From assembly GCF_027625935.1 (NCBI RefSeq), contig NZ_CP115300.1, positions 8,804,001 through 8,868,000 of the forward strand: a stretch of DNA of 64,000 bases, read 5' to 3'. This DNA comes from Streptomyces camelliae. GTDB taxonomy: Bacteria; Actinomycetota; Actinomycetes; Streptomycetales; Streptomycetaceae. Shown here one piece after another: positions 42,890-50,163 of the stretch; the stretch's first letter is position 1, and each line of letters starts with the position of its first letter. Below the pieces are notes generated by a model. It was not told where the DNA came from. It made no database searches and was given only the letters and a program-made list of their open reading frames with translations. The position numbers and the translations under genes are program-made.

Positions 42890-45229
42890 CTACAGGGAGA
42901 CGAGCTGCCAGTCCTGGCTGGCTCCGCCGGTGGCGGTCCACTGGACGACAGGGGAGCCGTCCGCGGTGGAGGCGTCCTTGACGTCGACGTACCAGCCGGT
43001 GCGGACGTTGACGAGCTGGTAGTAGCCGCTGGTCGAGGAGGGGACCAGCTTCCACCACTGGTTGTCGCCGCCGTTGTCGGTCCACTGGTCGAGGGCGGCG
43101 CCCTTGGCGGAGTTGCCGGGGCTGTCGAGGACCTTGCCACTGCGGACGTTGACCAGCCGGTAGGACCCGTCGGCGTTCGACGCCAGCTTCCACTGCTGGT
43201 TGGTGCCGCCCGTCCAGGGCCACTGGATGACGGCACCGCCGTCGGCGGTGGAGGCGCCGCTGACGTCGAGGACCTTGCCACTGTTGCGGTTGAGCAGCTT
43301 GAAGACACCGAGATCCGTGGCGAAGGGCCGGTCGTACACCTCCAGGCTGCGGATGCCCGCCGTGATGCCCTCCGGCACCCCGGTCACCGTCACCCGCACG
43401 TACCGGGCCGTGGAGCTGAAAGCGGAGACCTGGACCTGGCCGGTGGCGGCGGTCGTGGTGAGGTCGGCCAGGGTGGACCAGGTCCTGTTGTCGGTGGAAC
43501 CCTCGATCCTGTACTGGTAGTTGGTGTCGCCCTTCGCCCAGGCGATACGGGCCCCGGTGAGCGACCTCGCCGAGCCCAGGTCCACCTTCAGCCACTGCCC
43601 CGCACCGCTCTCGCCGGCGATCCAGTAGGTGGCGGTGGAGCCGTCCACGGCCTTCGCCGCCGGGTGGCACTTGGCGGCGCTGGACGCCGTGGCCCTCCTG
43701 CGCAGGGCGATGTCCGGCTGGCACACGTCCCGGTCCAGCCTGATGCCGATCACGCTGTCCTCAGGGTGACGGGTGCGGTTGATGCCCTCGACGGTCACGG
43801 TGCCGTCCGTGTCGGACGCGTACGGCAGCGACTGGCCTGTCGCCACGTCGAAGACCCGCTCGACCTGGGCGTCGCCGATCGACGGTGTGGTGAAGCCGGT
43901 TCCGTTGTAGCCGGGCAGCAGGTGGACGTAGACGGTGCGGTCCCGGTAGGTGAAGCCGTACTGGCCGTCCACAGGCTGCCAGGGACCGCCGCGCGTCTTG
44001 TACACGGACTCGCCGTAGGTGGTCATGAAGGTGCCGATCCGGCGCAGCAGACTCGCCTGTGCGTCAGAGACGGTGCCGTGCCGGTCGGGGCCGACGTTGA
44101 CCATGACGGTGATGTCGCGCACCCATGAGTTGACCAGGATGTCCATGGCGGTGCCGTAACTCATGACCTTGCCGTCGGAGTTGTAGCCCCAGGTGCTGCC
44201 GACGGTGAAGACCTTCTCGGCGAGCTTGCCGGTGCGGATGGTGCCGGTGGGCACGGATCCGCCCTCTTCGCTGGCGTAGTCGCCGATCCAGCCGGAGCGC
44301 GAGGTGGCGACGATGTCGGGCTGGTGCTTGCGGACCATGCCCATCAGGCCCAGCGGCTTGCCGTCGGAGTCGGTTTCGCCGTAGGCGGCGTCCACGGGCC
44401 AGGCATTGGAGGTGTCACGGTACCGGCCGGGTTCCCAGAAGAACGCGGCGTCGGCGTCGGTGCCCTGTTCCGCCAGCCAGCCGCCGTCCCACCACAGGTC
44501 GTCGATGACGCCGTACTGGGTGACGAGTTCCTTGACGGACTCGTACACCTCGGTCTTCATGATCCGCGCGTTCTCCTTGTGGGAGGGGTCGGTGGTGTAA
44601 CCCCAGGGATTGGCCGCGCAGTTGGTGCCGTGGACGTCGTAATAGCCGGGGTAGCGCCAGTCGATCGGCGAGTAGTAGAGCCCGACCTTCAGCCCGGCCG
44701 CCCGCACGGCCGCGACGTAGTCCTTGACGAAGTCACGGCTGAGCGGGGCCTGGCCGGAGTTCCAGCTGTTGGGGTGTTTCAGCGGCCACAGGGCGAAGCC
44801 GTCGTGGTGACGGGTGGTGAGGGTCACGTACTTGGCGCCGAAGTCCTTGGCCAACTGGGCCCAGTCGGCCGGCTTGTAGGCGTCGGCGGTGAACTGCTCG
44901 CTGGTGGCTTCGGTGACGTACTTCTTGTAGTTCTCCGGCGTGACGGGGGCGTTGTGCATGTACCACTCGCCCTTGGCCGGGCCGGAGTAGACGCCCCAGT
45001 GGATGAACATGCCCAGCTTGGCGTCCCGCATCCACTGGACCTTGGCGTCCGGCTGCTGCTCCACACCCATGTCCGTCTGCGGGATGCGCAGCGGAGGCAG
45101 CGGCAACGGCTGGGGCCCGGTGGAGGCGGCGGCGTGGGCGGGAGCTGCCAGGGCGGGCCCGACAGCGGCGGCGACCGTCAGGGCGGCCACGCCGGTGAGC
45201 ATTCTTCGGCGGTTGATGGAAAACGACAA
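42890..45229 (-). CDS. Secreted GH29 alpha-L-fucosidase with F5/8-type and ricin-B domains
   Basis: Extracellular enzyme of about 779 aa. The TTG at 45229 is chosen because AGGAG is 7 nt upstream and a compact Tat signal (NRRRMLTGVAALTVAAA) follows; ATG starts up to 45310 add an odd basic extension. The GH29 barrel shows AKLGMFIHWGVYSGPAKGEW, YVTLTTRHHDGFALW and IDDLWWDGGW with the nucleophile Asp248. A discoidin-like CBM32 region follows (ATASSAAKCHPAAKAVDGS, YWIAGESGAGQWLKVDLGS). The C-terminus is a ricin-type domain with QW repeats. Together with the GH95 gene it should remove terminal fucose from plant or animal glycans. Confidence 0.92.
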   Translation of the reverse strand: MSFSINRRRMLTGVAALTVAAAVGPALAAPAHAAASTGPQPLPLPPLRIPQTDMGVEQQPDAKVQWMRDAKLGMFIHWGVYSGPAKGEWYMHNAPVTPENYKKYVTEATSEQFTADAYKPADWAQLAKDFGAKYVTLTTRHHDGFALWPLKHPNSWNSGQAPLSRDFVKDYVAAVRAAGLKVGLYYSPIDWRYPGYYDVHGTNCAANPWGYTTDPSHKENARIMKTEVYESVKELVTQYGVIDDLWWDGGWLAEQGTDADAAFFWEPGRYRDTSNAWPVDAAYGETDSDGKPLGLMGMVRKHQPDIVATSRSGWIGDYASEEGGSVPTGTIRTGKLAEKVFTVGSTWGYNSDGKVMSYGTAMDILVNSWVRDITVMVNVGPDRHGTVSDAQASLLRRIGTFMTTYGESVYKTRGGPWQPVDGQYGFTYRDRTVYVHLLPGYNGTGFTTPSIGDAQVERVFDVATGQSLPYASDTDGTVTVEGINRTRHPEDSVIGIRLDRDVCQPDIALRRRATASSAAKCHPAAKAVDGSTATYWIAGESGAGQWLKVDLGSARSLTGARIAWAKGDTNYQYRIEGSTDNRTWSTLADLTTTAATGQVQVSAFSSTARYVRVTVTGVPEGITAGIRSLEVYDRPFATDLGVFKLLNRNSGKVLDVSGASTADGGAVIQWPWTGGTNQQWKLASNADGSYRLVNVRSGKVLDSPGNSAKGAALDQWTDNGGDNQWWKLVPSSTSGYYQLVNVRTGWYVDVKDASTADGSPVVQWTATGGASQDWQLVSL

Positions 45230-45364
45230 GACGAGACTCCTGACTGTCCACAGGAGAGCCCGGGCGGTCATGCGGCTGAGCATCCGGACCGAATGGATGG
45301 GATGAGTCATCCGCCATCGGCGAGATACGGGGAGCCGTACGGAGGCGCATGTCTCGCCGGGATG

Positions 45365-45375
45365 ACATCGGATGT
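45365..45375. promoter_or_regulatory. Operator-like site A of the fucosidase genes
   Basis: ACATCGGATGT: 5-bp inverted arms around a central base, about 140 bp upstream of the GH29 start. A near copy is at 45471. Confidence 0.5.
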
Positions 45376-45470
45376 ATTAATGGGCACCAACCCGTGCCAC
45401 GTCTAGTGGACGGACACAATCGGCTGAAATACCCAGGCTGTTGCATCGGTGGAGCGTGCATCTTCAAGAA

Positions 45471-45481
45471 ACATTGGATGT
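45471..45481. promoter_or_regulatory. Operator-like site B of the fucosidase genes
   Basis: ACATTGGATGT, one base different from site A, 106 bp away. The pair could serve one repressor acting on both divergent genes. Confidence 0.5.
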
Positions 45482-45600
45482 CATCGTCTTCCGAGCCTTG
45501 ACGACGGCATGCTTGGCATCTACGGTCCTCAACGGAGTCGCACACAATCCCCCAAATCCCAACCCTTGTTGAAGGTGGGAGTGGATTCGAAGGACCTCTG

Positions 45601-45784
45601 ATGCTCAGACGTGCCCTGACGTATGTGCCGGCCGCCTCCATGGGTGTGCTCGCCCTACTGGCCGCCGGGTCTCCCGCCCAGGCGGCCAAGGCCGCCCAGG
45701 TCACCATCACCAACGCCACTCAGTTCACCGACACTCCGCCGCCGTGGTTCAGGCCCACGGCGGCGGAGTGATCAAGGTGGGCTC
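45601..45784 (+). pseudogene. 5' fragment of a secreted GH43-like glycosidase
   Basis: A good ribosome-binding site (AAGGA, 6 nt before ATG 45601), an intact signal peptide (ending PAQAAKAAQ) and the first mature residues VTITNATQFTDT are present. A one-base loss then shifts the frame; the other frame continues AHGGGVIKVGS, as in GH43-type galactanase relatives where YYYWFGEN would follow. The sequence stops at the CTAG target of the IS element. Nothing convincing resumes beyond the element. It was probably a third enzyme of the fucosidase locus, perhaps an exo-beta-1,3-galactanase acting on arabinogalactan. Confidence 0.65.
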
Positions 45785-45788
45785 CTAG

Positions 45789-45813
45789 GGCGCGTATGGA
45801 GTCATGATCATTG
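45789..45813 (+). repeat. Left inverted end of the IS element
   Basis: Starts GGCGCGTATGGAGTC and continues to TGATCATTG. Matches the reverse complement of the right end at 21 of 25 bases. Confidence 0.85.
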
Positions 45814-45948
45814 GGTGCCTCGGGTGGGGCATTTGATCCAGATCGACGCGTGCAGGCAGAAGGCAGAGGTCGGCGAGGTAGCTGTCCGTGCCGGTTCCGA
45901 GATCGATGCATCTGGGCAGGTCACCGTGATTGTGCCAGGATCGCTTCA

Positions 45949-46782
45949 GTGTCGATGTTGGTATTGAAGCTGTTCCTCGCACCCGCGCTCGTAGTCGCCT
46001 CGTCCTTGGCCGGCAGACGCTGGGGGCCGACCCTCGCCGGGACGCTCGTTGCGCTGCCGATCGTGGCCGGGCCGATCCTGTTCATCACCACCCTGGAGCA
46101 CGGTGAGGTGTTCGCCGCGCGGGCGGCGTCCGCCTCCCTCCTCGGGCTCGTCTCGCTCGCTCTGTTCGCGGTCGTCTTCGCGCAACTGTCGCGGAGGCCG
46201 GGGACCGGCCAATGGGCCGTCACGCTACTGCTGTCGTGGCTCCTGTGCCTGCTCGCGGATCTCGCGCTGGCGCGACTCGTGGTGCCGGCCGTTCTGGCGC
46301 TCGGCGTCTCCTTCGCCGCGACCGCGAGCGGAGCGCGGGTGCTGGGACGGACGGGGACGGAAGTCGGCCCGAGCCGGGCCGTCACGCCGCCGCCGTGGTG
46401 GGACCTGCCTGCGCGGGCCGCGGCGACGGCGCTGCTGGTCACCGCGCTCACCACGGCCGCCGCACACCTCGGCCCGGACCTCACGGGCGTGCTCGCACCC
46501 TTCCCCATCGGCACCAGCGTCGTTGCCGGCTTCACCCTCGCCCAGGGCGGCGCGCCGCTCGCCGGGGCGACACTGCGCGGTGTGCTGCGCGGTCTGTGGG
46601 GCTTCGCCGCCTTCTGCTTCCTCGTCTCCGTCCTCGTCGAACCGCTCGGTGCCGTTCCCGCCTTCACGATCGCGGTCATCGGGACACTGGCCCTGCAACT
46701 GGCCCTCAGCCGTCTCGGCGCCGCGACCGCAGCCCGGGCCCTGGCCGCCGAGGCGGCGCTCGGGGCCCGTACCGGGTCGTAA
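45949..46782 (+). CDS. Passenger polytopic membrane protein inside the IS element
   Basis: Hydrophobic protein of about 277 aa with eight or nine membrane segments (LVLKLFLAPALVVASSLAG, LAGTLVALPIVAGPILFIT, ASLLGLVSLALFAVVFAQL, FTIAVIGTLALQLALSRLG). Motifs GPTLAGTLVALPIVAGP and LTGVLAPFPIGTSVVAGFTLAQGG suggest two related halves. No transporter family could be named. GTG 45949 or ATG 45955 may start it; CAGGAT 7 nt upstream fits a leaderless mRNA. Composition is Streptomyces-like. It is co-directional with, and 54 bp before, the transposase frame. Confidence 0.7.
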   Translation: MSMLVLKLFLAPALVVASSLAGRRWGPTLAGTLVALPIVAGPILFITTLEHGEVFAARAASASLLGLVSLALFAVVFAQLSRRPGTGQWAVTLLLSWLLCLLADLALARLVVPAVLALGVSFAATASGARVLGRTGTEVGPSRAVTPPPWWDLPARAAATALLVTALTTAAAHLGPDLTGVLAPFPIGTSVVAGFTLAQGGAPLAGATLRGVLRGLWGFAAFCFLVSVLVEPLGAVPAFTIAVIGTLALQLALSRLGAATAARALAAEAALGARTGS

Positions 46783-46836
46783 TCAATTCGCGGGATTCGC
46801 CCTCGTGGCGGGCCGAGGTCCGATAGATCGTCTTGC

Positions 46837-47334
46837 GTGACTCGTTCGCAACTGACTGACGAAGAGTGGGAGTTCATCGAGCGGTACCTGCCGATCGGCG
46901 AGTACGGGCCCTACCCCGAGCAGCTGCGGCGGCAGTTCGAGGGTGTGATCTGGCGGTTCAAGACCGGCGGGCAGTGGCGGGAGATGCCGCAGGAGTTCGG
47001 CGCCTGGTCGACCATCTCCAATCGCTTCCGCCAGTGGCGTGACGCCGGCGGGTTCGAGGCCCTGCTGGAGGGCCTGATCGCGGAGGCCGCGAAGCGGGGC
47101 GAGGTGGACCTGTCCCTGGTCAGCATCGACTCCACTACCGCACGTGCCCACCACGACGCGGCCGGGATGGACCTTGATGAGGAAGTCATCACCGTGCTGG
47201 AGAAGGCCGCCGCCGAGCAGGAGAAGGCCAGGTCAAAGGGGGCGACCCCGAAGAACAAAGCGGACGAGACCCCGAAGCGGATCCCGACCGGGATGAGCGA
47301 CGACGCATCCGACGCCGACGGAAACTCCGGCTGA
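46837..47334 (+). CDS. IS5-family transposase, upstream frame (orfA)
   Basis: N-terminal part of the transposase: LTDEEWEFIERYLPIGEYGPYPEQLRRQFEGVIWRFKTGGQWREMPQEFG and the first catalytic Asp in LVSIDSTTARAHHDAAG. Starts at GTG 46837. The frame stops at 47334, while the downstream catalytic part is one base back (-1). A slippery A AAG GGG heptamer in frame at 47235-47241 would allow a -1 shift into it. Confidence 0.85.
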   Translation: MTRSQLTDEEWEFIERYLPIGEYGPYPEQLRRQFEGVIWRFKTGGQWREMPQEFGAWSTISNRFRQWRDAGGFEALLEGLIAEAAKRGEVDLSLVSIDSTTARAHHDAAGMDLDEEVITVLEKAAAEQEKARSKGATPKNKADETPKRIPTGMSDDASDADGNSG

Positions 47335-47840
47335 AGGCCGCCCTCCTGGGACGCTCACGGGGCGGGCGGACGAGCAAGGTCCACCTCGCGGCCGACCGCA
47401 GGTGCCGCCCCCTGGCGTTCATCCTGACCGCCGGACAGGCGGCCGACAGCCCGCAGTTCATCTCGGTGCTGGGGAGGATCCGGGTCCGCGGACCCGTCGG
47501 CCGACCCCGCACCCGGCCCGACGCTGTCGCCGGGGACAAGGCCTACTCGTCACGCGGCAACCGCGTTCACCTGCGCAGACGCAACATCAAGGCCGTCATC
47601 CCCGAGAAAGTCGACCAGGCCGCGAACCGGAAGAAGAAGGGCTCCAGCGGCGGTCGGCCCGTCAGCCACGACGCCGAGCTGTACAAGGAGCGGAACACCG
47701 TCGAGCGGCTGATCAACAAGCTCAAGGCCTGGCGAGGCATCGCAACCCGGTACGACAAGACCCCGGAGAGCTACCTCGCCGGCCTCCACCTCCGCGCCTC
47801 GATGATCTGGATCAAAGACCTCACCAGAGCGAGTCATTGA
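47241..47840 (+). CDS. IS5-family transposase, downstream frame (orfB)
   Basis: Catalytic remainder, open from the slip site onward without stops: ALLGRSRGGRTSKVHLAAD, PLAFILTAGQAADSPQF, VAGDKAYSSRGNR (second Asp) and KERNTVERLINKLKAWRGIATRYDK (Glu), completing a DDE triad. It has no good start of its own, so it is probably made as a -1 fusion with the upstream frame (about 334 aa total). Its stop lies within the right inverted end. Confidence 0.82.
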   Translation, partial: GDPEEQSGRDPEADPDRDERRRIRRRRKLRLKAALLGRSRGGRTSKVHLAADRRCRPLAFILTAGQAADSPQFISVLGRIRVRGPVGRPRTRPDAVAGDKAYSSRGNRVHLRRRNIKAVIPEKVDQAANRKKKGSSGGRPVSHDAELYKERNTVERLINKLKAWRGIATRYDKTPESYLAGLHLRASMIWIKDLTRASH

Positions 47841-47859
47841 TCACGACTCAGTACGCGCC
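47835..47859 (-). repeat. Right inverted end of the IS element
   Basis: Reads inward as GGCGCGTACTGAGTC on the reverse strand; pairs with the left end and is followed by CTAG. The transposase stop codon falls inside it. Confidence 0.85.
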
Positions 47860-47863
47860 CTAG

Positions 47864-48493
47864 TACCAGGTGCGTTCGGTCCGCCGAGGGCGCCGCCGCA
47901 CACTTCTCCTTGGGCTTGCGAGAGGCGATCGGGCACACTTCCCGGACCTGGGAAAAGGGGTCAATGCGGGGCCGGTCATGGGGCGCAGGAAACCTTGCCC
48001 CCTTCGGCGCGGGATTCGTGAACAACGCCGCGCTGTCGACCGTGGTCGGCGTGGTCTGGTTCCTGGCCATGCTGTTCGTGGTGTTCGGCGACGCCCGATT
48101 CGCCGTCCGCGCGCAGCCCGTCATGTCCGGCGCCGAGGGGCCATTTACGCTCTCTTCGCGTACTCGTCCTCTTCCGCGCCCACAACGCCCTCACGTTCGA
48201 CTGGTCCCGGCTCGGCTCCAGGCACTTCTGGGGCTGGGATGTGACCAGCAAGGTCAGTGAGGAGAGACCCGCAACCGTCTTCGTACGACCGGCTGTCGCG
48301 ATGCTGGCATGTCTGCGAGCGGTGCCAGCAGCGCCCTCTTCGCGCGGTGGCGGCTCACGACTGGAATCGGCTCGCGGCCCAGGAGCGTGAAGAGGGCACT
48401 ATGCGAGCCGGCCTTCGAGATGTCGTACGACGACGGGACCAGCCGGCAGGTCGGACCCGTGGGTCCGGGTGGGCTGTTTCTGCACCATCCCGG
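47864..48493. other. Decayed stretch, no intact gene
   Basis: About 630 bp without a supported gene. A fragment near 48018-48120 reads NNAALSTVVGVVWFLAMLFVVFGDARF, a membrane-helix-like piece, then loses sense. No continuation of the GH43-like gene was found after the IS. Probably the remains of one or more lost genes. Confidence 0.5.
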
Positions 48494-48856
48494 TCAGCGG
48501 GCCGTCAGCACCAGCAAGAGCCCGACCAGCGCCGGGACAGTCTGCACGAAGAGAATCTTCCGGCTGGAGGTCACGGCCCCGTACACACCCGCCACGGCCA
48601 CACAGACAAGGAAGAAGACCCTCGCCTGGAATCCCACGGGGTCGGACGCCACGGCGCCCCACACCAGACCAGCGGAGAGGAAGCCGTTGTACAGCCCCTG
48701 GTTGGCCGCGAGCACTTTCGTCTGCGAGGCGAACTCGGCACTGGTCCCGAAGGCGGCCCGAGCCCGCGGGGTGGTCCACAGAAACATCTCCAGAACCAGG
48801 ATGTAGGCGTGCAAGGCGGCTATGGTCAGCACTGCGACGGTCGCGATGATCGACAT
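48494..48856 (-). CDS. DUF1304-family membrane protein
   Basis: Small membrane protein of 120 aa, the usual family length, with four hydrophobic segments (IIATVAVLTIAALHAYILVLEMFLW, YNGFLSAGLVWGAVA, FLVCVAVAGVYGAVTS, VQTVPALVGLLLVL). The motifs HAYILVLEMF and NQGLYNGFL are characteristic of DUF1304. ATG 48856 gives this exact family start; the longer frame adds unrelated residues. Function unknown. It sits between transposon-related regions yet appears intact. Confidence 0.85.
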   Translation of the reverse strand: MSIIATVAVLTIAALHAYILVLEMFLWTTPRARAAFGTSAEFASQTKVLAANQGLYNGFLSAGLVWGAVASDPVGFQARVFFLVCVAVAGVYGAVTSSRKILFVQTVPALVGLLLVLTAR

Positions 48857-48990
48857 GACAACAGGATCGCAGACCGGTCCGTTCCCCTCGATCGCGGGGA
48901 GGCCACGACTCGGGAGTTGCGTTACACACTGCTGGTTCGAGAAGCCCGCCAAAGGACCGCAATATTTGACGCACGTGGGCCATCGTCACC

Positions 48991-49045
48991 GCAGACCGCA
49001 GACCGCAGACCGCAGACCGCAGACCGCAGACCGCACACCGCAGAG
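48991..49045. repeat. Heptanucleotide tandem repeat
   Basis: GCAGACC is repeated six times without error (48991-49032), followed by GCACACC and a partial copy. A simple-sequence tract prone to length change, next to the 3' end of a decayed transposase gene. Confidence 0.95.
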
Positions 49046-49058
49046 TCAGCGACCTCTT

Positions 49059-49760
49059 TCAGCGTTGTCGCTCCAAGGCGAGGACCGCTGCGGAGATTGA
49101 CGACATTCGATTCTGACTACGACATCGGGATTTGCGGAAGATCCGCCACGACTTCAGTCGTGCGACGCCGCGCTCGACCGGTAGCCCGTGCGGCGGACAG
49201 CGCGCGGTTGACGGTTTGTTGGGTGGGCGTGAGGCCACGGCCTGGTGGGCGTCTGAGGGGTGTCGTCACCCACGGGTCGGCTCCCGTGTAGGCACGGGTC
49301 GGCGAGGACCGGAACGCCCTGCCGCCTCGCAGATCCGAATGATCCGGTGGGTGCCGACTGCGGTCTGGTCGTGCCCGCGGCCGGGCAGGGCGGGTGAGAT
49401 CCAGAGCGGTCAGCCATGCGGATCGGTCACGAGCTGTACGTTCACGCCGTGCTGGCGGTGTTGGTGGGAGTAGTCGGCCCGACTGTCGCCAACCCGGTCG
49501 CACTCGGCCAGAGTCCCCGTCGAGCAAAACGTGGTCGGGGTCGGCCTCGCACAGGACGCGCAGCAGTCCGGGCGCGCGGTCGGCGAGCAGGTTGACCACC
49601 GCGGTCACGTAGGCGGGGGTGGTGCCGACGGCGATGCCGAAGCCTGCAGCGATCTGCACGGCGGTGTCCTGCCGGCGCAGGTACACCAGGCCTGCCAAGG
49701 CACGCTGGTGCGGCGGGAGCTTACAACGGCGGTTACTTTTGCGGGTGACCGGTCCCCAAA
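49059..49760 (-). pseudogene. Decayed DDE_Tnp_4-type transposase
   Basis: Reverse-strand remains of a transposase. The start region reads RRCKLPPHQRALAGLVYLRRQDTAVQIAAGFGIAVGTTPAYVTAVV and ADPDHVLLDG. A frameshift follows; the shifted frame continues LAECDRVGDSRADYSHQHRQHGVNVQLVTDPHG and meets a stop. Another frame gives ADPCLHGSRPV-like remains, and the C-terminus VERGVARLKSWRIF ... AAVLALERQR ends at 49059. Several shifts, a stop and losses make it non-functional. Confidence 0.82.
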
Positions 49761-50163
49761 GCCCTCTGACCAGTCCGAGAGCAAAGCGTTCCACCCAGGG
49801 GGAGCACGGGTCACCGTTCACAGGCCACGCCGGTCCTGCTCCCTCGTGAAGAAGCCACTCGGCTTCATGACGGCAGGCTACCGACGGCCACCCGACCCCC
49901 ATCACCACACTCGCCACGGCAGGGCAGCCGCGTCTGCAATACCCGCACGCGCGCCACCAAATCATGCCCGAACAACGCAACTCGACAGCACCCTTCGTGG
50001 CCTCATTGCGGCCGTCGCCAGGGACCTGGCAGCGCCTCCATGGTGGCCGCACGCACTCCGACACCCAGAACTATGGTGTCCCACCACATACGCCTCTGAC
50101 CTGTGCGTTCCTACGGTGTGGCGACACGCAAACGTCCCCGCCGAACGCCAGGAAGTGGTGCCG
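49761..50163. other. Upstream region of the MFS gene, no gene seen
   Basis: The left part may hold the eroded N-terminus of the transposase. The right part is the promoter region of the transporter. No convincing frame or motif. Confidence 0.45.

Larger units (their letters stand above)
45230..45600. other. Regulatory region between GH29 and the broken GH43-like gene
   Basis: No gene is visible in these 371 bp. The stretch holds two ACATYGGATGT sites, promoters for the divergent genes and, just before 45601, the AAGGA ribosome-binding site of the broken gene. Confidence 0.55.
45789..47859. mobile_element. IS5-family element carrying a passenger membrane-protein gene
   Basis: About 2.07 kb bounded by inverted ends that agree at 21 of 25 positions and begin GGCGCGTA, flanked on both sides by CTAG (45785-45788 and 47860-47863), which looks like a 4-bp target duplication. 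Inside are a membrane-protein gene and a two-frame IS5-type transposase. No second left end is seen between these genes, so the passenger appears to be part of the unit. It interrupts an already decaying GH43-like gene. Confidence 0.82.

Noticed and set aside
45785..45982. Short minus-strand frame at the IS left end (65 codons)
   Set aside because: It spans the inverted end and has no start signal; more likely end sequence than a gene.
46783..46836. A separate left end of the IS directly before the transposase
   Set aside because: No GGCGCGTA-like sequence occurs in this gap, so the passenger gene remains inside the element.
48991..49045. Tandem repeats considered as a CRISPR array
   Set aside because: Seven-base units without spacers; simple-sequence repeat only.
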